Assembly (NCBI GenBank): GCA_023014335.1
Contig: JAECYW010000001.1
Coordinates: forward strand, 2,852,001 to 2,916,000
DNA: 64,000 bases
Source of the DNA: Galerina marginata
Taxonomy: Eukaryota > Basidiomycota > Agaricomycetes > Agaricales > Galerinaceae
Reading direction: 5' to 3'
Both the position numbers and the translations under genes were made by a program. Positions 1 through 11,526 of the stretch are shown in pieces. Positions within the stretch are counted from its first letter, which is position 1, and each line of letters begins with the position of its first letter. Under the pieces are notes generated by a model, which worked only from the letters and a program-made list of their open reading frames with translations, ran no database searches and was not told the origin of the DNA.

Positions 1-1247
1 AGAGCAGAGGCCCCAAATGATTCTGATTCCAGTGAGCTGCCATTTGTCACGAGACAACTCCCATTCGCTTTCCGTTTCCCACTTGATCGAGCGCCATGCT
101 GCGAGAATTTGGATAGTGAGTACGCTGTTCGTAACGGCGCCGAAGAGGGTGATGAGCGTAGAGGCAGTCCTGTTACGCATGGCGGGGGGAAAGGAGAGGA
201 GACGTAAGACATTGCCGGGAGACGAATATAACGCCCCGCTTACCAAGCTGCACCGAGTCGTGCCATCCTGGTGATGACAAAGGGCACGGAGGGTAAAAGA
301 GAAGATGAAATAAGGATTGTGGAGGGTCGGAGGAAGAGGACGAGGGTGTGCTTTGTCAATCAAACTCGTTCCACTACATGTCTTTTTCCACACGGCCTTC
401 GGCTTGAAATATCGTCATCATTTCCTCTCATTCTCAGTCTTTTTCTGCTTTGCATCATCCCACACAGGGCCTAACGACTATTCTGCTTTTGGTTTTCTCT
501 CTGCTGGTGCTTTTTCTTCTGTGGTTCGATTCACAAATCGTGATGTGTAGTTCGGCTCTGGCAGATGGGTCACCACTTCTGACATGATGCTGCTGACGTT
601 GGCAACCACCTAACGCCTCATATATTACTCCGTCCTCCGAGATCCCTGTTTAATCAGGCCTTGAGGTGGCTATCTAAACTTGAAACAGAACCACTTTTTT
701 CTCCTGGTCTGTGTGATGATGCCAATGAAGGGGCAAAGGGCTAATTGCTATCAGTAGAGCTGAGCCGCGGAGTGTCCCACAGGACGAGGAAAGACACCCA
801 CAGATCCATTCCGGGTGCCAGCAATGGAAATCTTAACTTCGGCACAGCGCAGGATGCTCGTAGCCGCAGCCGACGCCCATTTTACGCGTACTCCGAGTCA
901 GAACAAGTCATCGAACGTGTCCTGCTTGTACACTCCGCACAAAAGTAATTTCCTATCAGAACACCGGGATGCGTTAATGACGAATCTTCGGCGACCGACG
1001 GCGGCGCAGCTAAAAACATATTCCGAAGTAAGAAGAATGAAATATTCATCATGAAGGTATCCCCATTCACACCACCATCCGCACATCATTCCGCTACTCA
1101 CACATCAATGACAGAAATAGCCCACACGCGAGTCTGGACGGCACTGAGTCTGAGCAGGTCTGAGCAGAGCAAAAAACATTTTCGAGACCCGGACCCCTGA
1201 ACTGTGTCAACGTCATTGGTAATTTGGTTGTCGTTTTTCATTATTGT
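1..1247. other. Intergenic, no recognisable gene
   Basis: Only short unrelated open frames occur here, none with a recognisable protein motif or a chain of plausible splice sites. I see no repeat shared with the rest of the window. Confidence 0.5.
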
Positions 1248-1690
1248 CTCTTCCTCGAATCTTTCGATGCTGAGAATCTGTCAGGACACTAGCGGCTAAT
1301 TGCAAAATGGACACCTTGGGCCTCCTCTGAATAGATCAAAAGCCATTGAAGTATATGTTCAATCTGATTATGGTAAACTTTCAAAGTGGAACTATTTTCG
1401 TTATGCCTAAATAAATCCAGCCATGTAGATCGGTAGGCGATGCCCCAGACATCAGCGCCGACAGGCTGTTAATGAAATGCAGTCTTCGATTCTGGATTCT
1501 GAGACATTGACCTCCCAGCACATGTACTTGGGCGAGAACCCCGATTCTGACATGAATAATGCTCAGATGAACTTGGACTGCGGGTAGTTAGACGACTCTA
1601 AGTGAATCCAGCACGGCTCAGCCTGTCTCAGATACCTGGACGTGTCTACAGCGATGACCTTTCTACTTTGCCGTATTAGCGCCAGGGTCA
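1248..1690. repeat. Dispersed 440 bp repeat, copy A
   Basis: This stretch aligns almost end to end with 5807-6252 in the same orientation. It starts at ctcttcctcgaa and ends at attagcgccagggtc. The copies differ by scattered substitutions and short indels, so this is an old duplication. I find no terminal inverted repeat, TG..CA ends or coding frame, so its class is unknown. It could be a solo LTR or non-autonomous element, or part of a segmental duplication. The flanks differ on the right side, which argues for a discrete repeat. Confidence 0.7.
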
Positions 1691-3284
1691 CGCGCTTATT
1701 ATGAGACCTCAAAAACTCAGACAAACAATCGTTGCGGAGCCAATTAAAACCAATGTCTCAAAGCGCCTTCATCTCTTGTTAACGTATCTCCCTTTCTACC
1801 ACAAACCTCCATCTCACCCGGGAGCGAAGGACTTACGACCGATAACAACCACACAAAGTGGCGACGATATGGCAACAACACTCCTCTCTCGCGATCCGCT
1901 ACAAATGTTTCGGAAGCGTCTTCATCAGCCTGGACGACCACATTTGTTTTTGGAACGACTGAACTGTTGCTCGTGCTCATTTACTACCAAGGAGATTCGG
2001 AAGCTTCTTGAGACAGGGAGAAAGCTGCCTCTGAGGGGTCATGTATCGCCGCTGGCAGTGGCAGACCGACATGGCTTTCATATGTTATTTTTGAAGGTAG
2101 CCACAGAGGCGCAGCCTAGATCCTTCGTTAAACGTCCGAAGTCTGATCGCTCCAACTCTTGCCCTACGGCGCAACCAATTTCGATAACAGGCTGGTTATG
2201 GCGAGTCGTTTTCTCACTGACGCTGTTGTGGCGAATGTGGGACGAGAAAGCTCATTCTATGTTGCGGAATACTTCTTGTCCTGGAACTCTAGATCTTCAA
2301 AAATGGATTCAGCTGATCACGTCGTTGACTCTGGGTGGCTCACGTCTTTCCAACCGCGTTTAGGCTGGCTTTTCTTAGGATAAATATCAGCTCGAGCAAT
2401 TGCCCGCAATTCTGCCATGGCAAGTGGAAGTGTTTGTTCAACTATTCTGAGATCGCCATCTACGACCAGCCTAATGATAAATGCAGATCTGTGGATGATG
2501 GCCTGGGTGCGAGGACGAAAGCTACTTAGGACCTCCCTCTGTTCGCCTGCATTTATAACGAGCCTATGATCCTGTATAGCTCCAGTGACGGCCGTAACCT
2601 TTCAGAATATCTCCGCTGGGGTCCCCACTTAGACAATGCCTCGCGTGGTGCTTCTACGAGACTGCCTGGAACGACGACAAAGAGGGTTGGTGCGACTACA
2701 TTCGGAGCACAGCTTACTGTAAGGTGGGTTCAAGGAGAGTCTATTCTCGCTCCTTAAGACGAAACGCACCTAGCAAAGATCTCGGTCAGTCTGTTGACGC
2801 GATTCTCGCAGTGCTGTTAAGGACTCACCGATAACCAAAACATAAACCAAGATACCATGAAACTTGTAGCATGCAAAGAGCCTCTATGGTTTATTCCGCT
2901 CCGAAAGATAATTACACCACGAGACGCTGCGCCATCGATGCCCGTCGTCACCAGAAAGTTTCAGCCTTCTTTCTGCCAGCATAGAAGAAAGTCCCGCAAA
3001 ATCAGTTGCCAAACGCTTAGGAAAAATCTGGCTCTACTTCCCATCCACTTTGATACCATTTGACGTCGTGAACTACTCTTTCGATCATCCCTCCGGTGGT
3101 ACTGTTTCGTACCAGATCCCATAACATTTTCATTTGACGTGTGTTATTTTGCGAGTCTATCGCTCTCTTATTGATTGTCCATGTCTTCTGGGGATCCGGA
3201 AAGCTCTCGGAAAAGCTTCTCCAGATCTTAAGGACTTGTGACAAAAAAAAATACGAAAATAATGACCGTTCTTTGAGGATTTGA
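1691..3284. other. Intergenic, no recognisable gene
   Basis: A 220-codon open frame at 1701-2363 has no motif, no paralogue in the window and overlapping open frames on both strands. I do not call it a gene. The rest shows nothing I can identify. Confidence 0.4.
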
Positions 3285-3285
3285 C

Positions 3286-3445
3286 TTGTCCGTTTTCTTG
3301 AATATTAGCGGCAGTTTCGTCAGAAAAAATAGCAGTTACATCAGTCAGAACTGAAAAAAATGCGGGGACATCAGATGATGACCTTAATTACACGCTCGCT
3401 TGTATAACGAAGTCCTTGAAAAGTTGACCGTCCAAGGGCTCGCAA
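3286..3445 (+). pseudogene. Fossil of MYND-family gene 3' end
   Basis: The bases from about 3312 match 6964 onward: an aaaaaatagca block, cagaactg, gcgg, gacatca and gatgatgacc follow in the same order. That other copy still translates as the tail region of the neighbouring MYND proteins, with an ENWK-like motif about 25 residues before an NGSEWTPG motif. This copy is more decayed and holds no usable frame. It is valuable as the empty-site counterpart of the MITE at 6281-6963. Confidence 0.6.
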
Positions 3446-3458
3446 GTCCATTCATTTA

Positions 3459-3634
3459 CAGTCGAACCTGTCTTAACCCATACCCCTCGGTGGACGGCCC
3501 AGGCTGGGTTATCGGAAGTCATGGGTTATGAGGGGTCAATTTCGGTGTAAATTTCGGTTTGGTAGCGGCCGAAACCTAACCTATGGGTTATGGGGGTGTA
3601 TGGATTTTTACAGGTAATAGTATGGGTTCGACTG
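3459..3634. mobile_element. 176 bp MITE, TA target duplication
   Basis: The element begins with CAGTCGAACC and ends with the exact reverse complement GGTTCGACTG. It is flanked by TA at 3457-3458 and at 3635-3636. Just inside the ends, aacccata and tatgg extend the inverted symmetry. The small size, lack of coding capacity, TA duplication and CAGT start fit a non-autonomous Tc1/mariner (pogo/Fot1-type) element. It sits between the MYND fossil and the first intact MYND gene, about 80 bp upstream of the latter. Confidence 0.8.
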
Positions 3635-3783
3635 TACTGTATACAATTTAGTATTTACAATTTTACATGACCCGTTTTATGGGGCACGTGCCCGTGTGAC
3701 GTTCAGCACGTGACATGTTGACAGTTCGTGTCAACAGTCAAGTTGAAATGGAAGAAATGAGGTTTCAATACGACAACACCAAC

Positions 3784-5577
3784 ATGCTAGTCAACTTGTC
3801 AGCCGACACGAGACGACGTCGAGAGGAAGCCCAGACAGTAGAAAAGGCCGAAAAGGCCGCCTCCGCTGCAGTGGCTTTGGAGTTCTTTTTACTCTCCATC
3901 AGTGATCCTCATAACCCCAGACACTGTGGTCAATGCCTCTTTGGGGCTCTATGGACTTTCTCTTTGGCCGACGAAAATTTTGGCACGCCACACAAACGCT
4001 CTTCTAATCTTCTGAAGAACGACGAATTCTGGAACTCCTTCCTACGTTTTCTTGTCATCAAACGAACCGACAAGCAGCTAAACCGCCTCCTAACGCGATT
4101 TTCCCTGTGTTCCTGTCGATTTACAGACAAAAACATCTTTGATTACCATAGCCTTGGTGATAAAGCGGGATCACTCTGCATGATGAGAACCAATATGGCG
4201 GTCTTTGCTCCAGAGGAGATGAAGGAGGTTTATACCGCGGAACGCTGCGCCTTCATTGTCACAATGTTTACCCATCTCAATCGTTGTCTCGCCGGGAGTG
4301 GGGTTGTATCTGTTGCCAAAGGTTTGGTCCATACGTGGCCACACTCACCGTCAGATTTAATGCCATTTGGCGCTGACAGCCTTGTTCAAAGCCTCCTACA
4401 ATGGCATCGTTTCGTGCCGGATCCCATAATCGTCTCCGTAGCAGCAAACATTTTGCGAATTTGTCGCTCCCTTATTATTCCAAGCCTCGTGAAATACAGA
4501 TTTTCTCACTACGTTATCGAATCAACCAGAGCTGTTGTCAATCTCGCCATCGACGGCTTGGAGAAGGAGTACACCAAGCGGCTGGTTCTGGCACTTTTCC
4601 GATTCCACCACCAACTCGGGAGCTTTCTCGACTACTTCACAGTCGTCTTTAGTGATTTGCTCGAAGACATGAAAGCGGATATCATGCGAGGATGTGAGAC
4701 CAAGGCAATGCAGCTCTGCTCTATGCTCCTGTACCTATGGTCTAATGACTACAATGACCCCATACCCTATTCTCCTCTTGAAGACAAGGCCGAGGTTATG
4801 AGAGCACTCGCTTGGTGCTGTCAGGACCTCTTTCGCTCCTTCCATATGCATATGTATCCCCGCCCCGATATGCCACTGCATCCTAGAGTCGTCGAATTGG
4901 ACAAACAAAAATTTCCGCCTCCTGCGGCCTCAGTCCGCGAGGCCGTTATATTTCATATCGGCCAGCTTCACGGTGAATCTCGTTGCTCCGCCCTTTTCTG
5001 TCCAAATTCTATGCAGAGTGTTGGCACAGACTTCCAGCGATGCGCCAGATGCAATACAGTTTCTTACTGTGGTCGCGTTTGTCAGGCCAAGGCGTGGCGC
5101 GAGGAAGAATATCCCCACAAGCGCGTCTGCCCTATCTTGCGCAAGCTCATCGACGCTGGGGGCGGCCCAGGGATGTTTTATCCCGGTCAAAAAGCACCTT
5201 CTGTTGTGCTCCTATTTGGACTTAATAATGGGCACATCCTGGAGAACTGGAAGAAAGCCGGCATATCAGATGACACCTTTGATTACATGCGTGGTTGGGT
5301 CAACTCGTTTGAAAACGCCAATAAGATGCCTAATGGAACGGAATGGACACCTGGGTACGAAGATTATGATGAAATGATCGAGAAATTGGTGGCCCTCAAT
5401 GAAGGAGGTCCAAAACGTGAGTGACGGAACACTGCCTCATGACATTATCTGGCTTACAAGTTATGCGGCTCATTAGCCCAATATATGGATCGCCTTGCGA
5501 GGTGGCCTTCTGAGGTAGCAAGGGAGAAGACCCTCTTAAAACTTCAAGCTTTTTGGGAAGAAGACATAGACTGCTAG
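3784..5577 (+). CDS. MYND-type zinc finger protein, paralogue 1
   Basis: The predicted product is 577 residues from two exons, 3784-5416 and 5477-5577. A basic, Ala/Glu-rich N-terminus precedes a long alpha-helical region without known motifs. A MYND finger follows at about residues 400-450, with the pattern CSALFC, CARC, SYCGRVCQ, KAW and a final HKRVC. MYND fingers usually bind proline-rich peptides. The start is set by the paralogue at 7528, which aligns here; an in-frame ATG at 3715 would add 23 residues not conserved there. Reading through gives a stop after PKRE, but GTGAGT at 5417 and an acceptor at 5476 add a 33-residue tail rich in Leu, Trp and Glu, which the paralogue conserves. The function is unknown. 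Confidence 0.85.
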
Positions 5578-5806
5578 TCTTTTGTGGACAAGCACATTAG
5601 GGAAGACTCAGGCTGGTGTGAAGCAGTTGCATTTTCTTTCCTATTGGGATGGCAGAGCTCTATTTAAGCAGGCTAGTCAGGAAAAGCATCTATTAATCAT
5701 ATCGTTTACATTTCATCTTATGTCAAGACACTAGGGGAAGAACAAGTCACCAAAACTAATAGGGTTAAAATAAGGAATGACTAGAATGATAAAATAAAGG
5801 TAAGTA
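5425..5806. repeat. Duplicated 3' flank of MYND gene 1
   Basis: The intron, last exon and downstream sequence match 9163-9548 up to the shared end aaataaaggtaagta. This shows that the tandem duplication carried about 230 bp beyond the stop codon. At the end of the match this copy runs directly into the 440 bp repeat at 5807. Confidence 0.75.
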
Positions 5807-6252
5807 CTCTTCCTCGAACCTTTTGATGCTGAGAATCTGCCAGGACACTAGGTGGCTAATTCCAAAATGAATACCCTGGGCCTCCTCTGAGCACTTGAAG
5901 GTCATTGAAGACTATGTTCAATTTGATTGTGGCAAGCTTTCAAAGCGGAACTATTTTCGCTATGCCTAAATCCATCCATGTAGATCGGTAGGCGATGCCT
6001 CAGATCAGCGCCCGCAGGCCATTAATGATATGCAGTGTTCGATTCTGGATTCTGGGACGTTAACCTCCGACCAGCACATGTACTTGGGCGTAGAACCCCG
6101 ATCCTGACATAAATAACGCTCAGATGAACTTGGACTGCAGGTAGGTAGTCGACTCTAAATGAATCGAGCACGGCTCACCCTGTCTCAGATACCTGGACGT
6201 GCCAGCCTACGGCGATGACCCTTCTGCTTTACCGTATTAGCACCAGGGTCCC
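5807..6252. repeat. Dispersed 440 bp repeat, copy B
   Basis: This is the second copy of the repeat at 1248-1690, in the same orientation, ending at attagcaccagggtc. It lies exactly between the duplicated flank of MYND gene 1 and the third MYND fossil. It may mark a breakpoint of the local duplications. Confidence 0.7.
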
Positions 6253-6280
6253 CTCGTCCGTTTTCACGGCAGTTTGGTTA

Positions 6281-6963
6281 CAGTCCTTTGCATAATTTTG
6301 TGAAAGTTGAACGATTTTCGGAACGGTCACGTGCTGATTGTGCCTAGGCAAACACTCTCGGCCAGTCGTCGGCAGAGGCTGGCCAGCTCGAACTGATAGT
6401 CACTTCTCTGCTCTCTCAAGGCAGGGGCTTAATGTCATTTATGTCCAAGATATTTCTTTGAATCATCTTCTTGCTTTGCTGCTTGTTTTTGTGACTCATA
6501 GAGGTGTAGTTTCAGTGTTTAATGCTACAATGTAGGCCAGCAACCAATGCCATCTTGCAATTCATTCCTGGGTAAAATGCTTGATTAATGGTGAGCTATG
6601 CAGAACCGAGTAAACACATTCTGTAGTTTAACAACCTTATTCCTTCAACAAAGAGTTGACTGGCCCTTTCAGATGCTGAAGTCCTTCAGTTCTTAAACCC
6701 CTAGTTATTACCTTTCAAAGCAAAAATCTGAATTTGAGGCAGCACGATTGCACTAATTTAGAAAGGTAATATGCTTTTAAAAATTCCCGCAGATGTTTGG
6801 AAGGCAGCGGAAGGGAATGAGGATAAGTGAGTGCGCTGGGCAGCATTGGACGAACATGCTTTGACAATGCGGCCGCCCATGCCGAGCGTGTTTGGTTGAG
6901 GCACCATCAGCACGTGACTACTTCAAAATCGTTCAAACTTTCACAAAATTATGCAAAGGACTG
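6281..6963. mobile_element. 683 bp mariner-type MITE with 85 bp inverted repeats
   Basis: The left end reads CAGTCCTTTGCATAATTTTG, and the reverse complement of the right end is the same. Similarity continues inward for about 85 bp, through a shared GTCACGTGCTGAT block. TA flanks both ends, at 6279-6280 and 6964-6965. The inside has no transposase frame. Joining the flanks gives cggcagtttggt-TA-gaaaaaatag, which matches the fossil near 3310-3332 (cggcagtttcgt-CA-gaaaaaatag). That fossil therefore preserves an uninserted site. Class: non-autonomous Tc1/mariner-like. Confidence 0.85.
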
Positions 6964-7250
6964 TAGAAAAAATAGCAATTACATCATTCAGAACTGGAAA
7001 GATGCGGAGACATCACATGATGACCTTTCTTACGTGCTTGCTTGGTTGAGATCGACCGAAGGCCACACTAGCTTGCCCAATGGATCGGAATGGACACCCG
7101 GATGGGCGATGATAGCGAAGTAATTGAGAAGTTGACCGTCCCGTTGGAAGGGATCCAAAGGTCGGTTCAAGCTGCTCATTACAATTAGCAAGGTACATGA
7201 ATTGCCTCGCAAGGTGGCCTTGTAAAATCGCAAAGGAGAGGGACACTAGA
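6964..7250 (+). pseudogene. MYND-family gene 3' fossil, split by MITE
   Basis: Translated pieces match the C-terminal region of the two intact MYND genes. They include an ENWK-like NWKDAE stretch, then NGSEWTPG, then a decayed copy of the last exon reading roughly YMNCLARWP. The frame is interrupted and the finger region is missing. It is a third, degenerate copy lying between the two intact genes, so the family has expanded here at least three times. Confidence 0.7.
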
Positions 7251-7450
7251 ACGTTAGCTTGCCATTGGGGAAGATTTTAGTGAATATTCATCGTATTGGG
7301 ACTGATCTACCGTACTTAGCTTATGTTAGAAGAGTCGCATTTCTGTCTTTGGTTCAACTGCTTGAAAGACGAAGTAAACTTGACCAGGATTCACAAGGTG
7401 AGGTGAAGATTGGGTGGAGTTCATTCGATCCGTTTCATGGGTCACATGAT
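7251..7450. other. Intergenic, upstream of MYND gene 2
   Basis: I see no gene. From about 7425 the sequence resembles the upstream region of MYND gene 1: a ccgtttcatggg/ccgttttatgggg block, then gacagttcgtgtcaa. The duplicated unit therefore includes a short promoter-proximal segment. Confidence 0.5.
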
Positions 7451-7527
7451 CTGTGACAGTTCGTGTCAAGTTGAAGTTGCCAGTTTAATTTGAATGAATA
7501 AGGTTTCAATAATACCACAACTTGAAC

Positions 7528-9315
7528 ATGCCAGCAAACACGAGACGACGTCGAGAAGAGGCCCAAAAAGCAGAAAAGGCCGCTGCATCCGCCGCAGCTG
7601 CTCAGGAAGCTTTGGAGTTCTTTTTACTCTCTATCAGTGATCCTCATAACCCTAGACACTGTGGTCGATGCCTCCACGGAGCTCTATTGACTTTCACAAC
7701 GACCGCAGACAATTCGCCTGACATACCGTGCAAACCATCTTCCAGTCTTATGAAGAACGAAAAATTTTGGAACTCGTTCCTACATTTCCTTGTCATCAAA
7801 CGAACCGACAAACAATTAAACCGCCTGCTGACGCGACTTTCCCTGTGTTTCTGTCGATTTACAGATAAAAATATCTCTGGTTACCATGAATGTGCCATGA
7901 AAGTGGAAACTCTCTGCATGAAAAGGACCTATATGATGCTATATGCTCCGGAGGAGAGGAAAGAGGTCTATTCTACGGAACGGTGCGCCATTGTCGTCAC
8001 AATGTTCTGCCTTCTCAATGCCAGTCTCATCGGGAGCGGTGTTGTATCTGTTGCCAAAGGCTTGGTGCATACGTGGCCACATTTACCGTCAGATTTAATA
8101 CCATTTGGCGCTGACAACCTTGTTCAAACCCTCCTCCAATGGCATCGTTTTGTACCCGACCCCATAATCTTTTCCGTGACAGCACTCATATTGCGAGTTT
8201 GTCGCTCCCTTATTATTCCAAGCCTCATGAAATACCAATTCTCTCACCGCGTCGTCGAATCAACCAGAGCTGTTGTCGATCTCACCATGGGCAACTTGGA
8301 GAAGGGGGATGCCCAGGGGCGCGTTCCGACAATGTTACGATACAATCACCAACTCAGGGCCCTTCTCGACTACTTCAAGGTCATTTTCGCCGATTTTCCA
8401 GATGACTCGAAAGCAGATGTCATGCGAGGATGTGAAACCAAGGCGATGCAGCTCTGCTCTATGCTTCTGTACCTATCGTCTAATAGCTTGATGCTTCCTC
8501 ATGGCAGCCAGGCGGAAGGTTTGAAAACCCTCTTCCTGTATTGTCAGGACCTCTTTCGCTTCTTTCATATGCACATGTATCCCCGCCCCGATATGCCACT
8601 GCATCCTAAAGTTGTCGAATGGGACAACCAAAATTTTCCGCCTCCGGCGTCCTGCAGGTCTGCCCCCGAGGCACTTATATTTTATATCCGCCAACTTCAC
8701 GGTGAATCTCGCTGCTCAGCCCTTTTCTGTCCAAATTCTATCCAGAGTGTTGGCACAGACTTCCAGCGATGCGCCAGATGCAATACTGTTTCCTACTGTG
8801 GTCGCGTTTGCCAGGCCAAGGCGTGGCGCGAGGAAGAATATCCTCACAAGCGGGTCTGCCCTATCTTGCGCAAGCTCATTGACGCTGGGGGCGGCCCAGG
8901 TATGTTTTACCCCGTCCAAAACCCGCCTCCTATCGCGCTCCTTTGTGGAAATACCCGTCAACTACGTCCGTACATCCTGGAAAACTGGAAGGTAGCCAAC
9001 ATATCTGATGCCGACTTTGATTACATGAATAATTGGGTCAAGTCGCTTGAAAGTACCGCTAATATGCCTAATGGAACGGAATGGACGCCTGGGTACGAGG
9101 ATTATAATGAAGTGATCGAGAAATTGGCGTCCCCCATCGGAGGAGGTCCAAAACGTGAGTGACAAAACACTACCTCATGACATTATCTGGCTTATAAGTT
9201 ATTCGGCTCGTTAGCCCAATATATGAATCGCCTGGCGAGGTGGCCTTCTGAAGTAGCAAGGGAGAAGACCCTCTTAGAACTTCAAGCTTTTTGGGAGGAA
9301 GACATAGACTTTTAG
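7528..9315 (+). CDS. MYND-type zinc finger protein, paralogue 2
   Basis: The predicted product is 575 residues from exons 7528-9154 and 9215-9315. It is collinear with the gene at 3784, and the MYND finger near residues 400-450 is almost identical between them. The middle region and the segment before the tail differ more. ATG 7528 is the first in-frame ATG after upstream stops, which helps set the start of its partner. As there, the open frame appears to stop after PKRE, but a conserved GTGAGT/TTAG intron leads to a tail that reads RLARWPSEVAREKT and ends at an aligned stop. Conservation of that tail through splicing argues that both genes are functional. Confidence 0.85.
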
Positions 9316-9944
9316 GCTTGGTGGAGAAGCACATTGGGGCAGATTTCCGGCTGGCGTGGGGGCAGTTGCATTTTTTATCCTAGTTGGATGGTAGTGCTTT
9401 ATTTAACCAGACTAACCAAGGAAAAACATCTATTAATCATATTGTTTACATTTCATTTTATGTCAAAACACCAGGAGACAAAACACACTGTCAAGACTAA
9501 TAGGGTTAAAATAAGGAATGACTAGAATAATAAAATAAAGGTAAGTATTTATCCAGTAATACACCATAAGCAGCAATCACTCATGGGAGAAGACGAACGA
9601 AGGGATGGGAGATAATGAGCAAAGCCAAGGGGCTTAAACGAGTGTGTAGCAAGATTCTTCCGTCTAAATAAGGTGGGAGAAATCAAGTTCGGGAGATAGG
9701 TCGAATTAACTTTGGAGTAGGGTTATAGAGACACGATAGAAGCAACGAATGGAATGCATGGTGGCGAGGGGAGAGATACACTGTTGAGAGCCCAAGTTGT
9801 CAGCTTTGTACAGGGACGTGTGATAAATATATGAACCAACATAAAAGAGGGACAGCAGGACAGCGATGAGTGACGAGTGATGTGGGTAAGGGATAAGGTG
9901 GCGCATATTACAAGGTGTTGATAAAATTTTGGCGTGGTTTTCAG
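9316..9944. other. Duplicated flank to 9548, then intergenic
   Basis: Bases to 9548 repeat 5578-5806. The remainder holds no recognisable gene; the short minus-strand frame at 9706-9906 has no motif. Confidence 0.5.
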
Positions 9945-11114
9945 TTAGAGCCTTATACGCTTGGCTTGAGGACCATAGTATGAAGCTCTTAAAGGTCGTC
10001 TGGGTCTGAGCCTATAGACATACTCCTTAAAAAACAAAATTGATAAGCAGAGTGGAATATGAAGGAGGGTATACAAGTACCTGTGACGAGTCTGAATCTG
10101 AGCCGCCACTGCTGCTGTACATGACGGTCGGGCTCTCCACAAAGGTATCTTCAATCTCATCGTCATCCGAGTCGGACGCTAAGCGCTTGTCACCCAGGTG
10201 AGGGTCTAAGACCCAGGGTAGGGTAGGAAGGCCGGGAGGGGCAATGTCGTGATAGCGCAAGACGTCTATCAATAACAACAAATTGCGTTAACACTAAACA
10301 AGCCGACTCAGGGATAGAAGAAGCTCACCCAGAGGTCGATATTTAAAAACGAAGGTGGCGATTTTTTGGACACTTGTTACCTCTGTCGAACTAAAGGGTG
10401 TAGCCGATGAAAGTGGCGAGCCTTCATCCCGCCTATAATAGCTAGCGAGCCCTTCATGCAGCCTATTGTCCTCACCCACTTGCACAACGTGTATGTCAAG
10501 GGAAATTGTACCGAGGGTTACCCAGTCTGCGCCGATGCCTGCGATAATAGCAAATCTAGCATTGACTTAAAAAAGAAAAAAAATGTAAACTCACCTGCCG
10601 TTCTCGGAAGGTCTGAGAATGTCAAAGGCAGACACGAGGTAGGCGACATCGCAATGCGGGAAAAAATTGCCGGTGCATAGCTGCGAGCCCGGAGCACTCG
10701 TCCACCAAGCTCATAGCCATCCATAGTGACGAAACCACTGATATCTCTTTGGTGAATCGTGGTTGGGTCGGATACATCGCGCCAGCGGATGGCAAACGTC
10801 TGTAATTTGTGTGGAAAGTATGAAAATTAGAATCACATCTTGCATTGATCGGATCGACGAGAAGGAAGACGGAAGCAAAGACGGAAGCAAGACGGTCACT
10901 GTGGGGAAGCTTCCGCGTCCCACATTGACGGATCTTCAGGTTCCATTCATCGTGCAAAACCCGGAATTGTTTAAAAGCGTACCTGGCCTGGTTCTGCGTT
11001 AATCCAGCACGTCGCCACCCCTGCTACTACATCGTAGTCAGGGGCATATTCCTGCACTTGCACCTTGTTGTCTACTGTGATCCAAGCTTCAACGCCGTGC
11101 AATTGAAGGGGCAT
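9945..11114 (-). CDS. DUF7918-type protein
   Basis: Five minus-strand exons (11114-10983, 10799-10595, 10526-10329, 10265-10081, 10025-9945) join in phase to give 266 residues. The pattern matches, from memory, the basidiomycete family named DUF7918: an opening AWITVDNKV, then TCWI and AIRWRD in the first half, GYELGGR, GTISLDI, and the late motif FVFKYRPL followed by an acidic Ser/Asp-rich tail ending in KRIRL. The function of that family is unknown. It is divergently arranged with OST4, sharing about 410 bp of intergenic DNA. All splice junctions are GT-AG. Confidence 0.75.
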
Positions 11115-11526
11115 CGTTCACAGATTGTCCTGGGTTTGCAAATCTAAATTCCGGGGTAAATGGAATATTAGGGTGAGCCGAGGGCAGAAAATCCGCGAAT
11201 GAGGGAAATCGGAGAAAAAGAAAGAAAGAAAAGAGAGAAAATAAGGAGGGAAGAGTCTACTGGTTAGAACTCTGGTAGCCTACAGCACAATGAAGTGCTC
11301 TGCGTACCCAAAACTTGGAGGCAGTGCGGCAACAGTTGTGAGGCCGCTGTCAAACGATATGATAGATTAATAGATTACGTAAGACGGTTATCGCCAGTGT
11401 GTGTCTCACAGACGTGGTCCTCATCATCTCTTGACTCAACACACGCAACGCGGGTACTCGTTCTCTACGGTGAGTGTCTTGTTACGTCCCTTGCCATGCC
11501 CTGACGGATTGTACAGGACCTACACC
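11115..11526. promoter_or_regulatory. Shared divergent promoter region with OST4 leader intron
   Basis: The region separates the DUF7918 gene start (minus) from OST4 (plus). It contains a purine-rich run at 11215-11252. A probable 47 nt leader intron runs from GTGAGT at 11470 to the AG at 11516, ten bases before the OST4 start codon. No specific operator can be named. Confidence 0.4.

Noticed and set aside
1701..2363. 220-codon plus-strand open frame
   Set aside because: It has no motif, no paralogue and competing frames on both strands; composition looks random.
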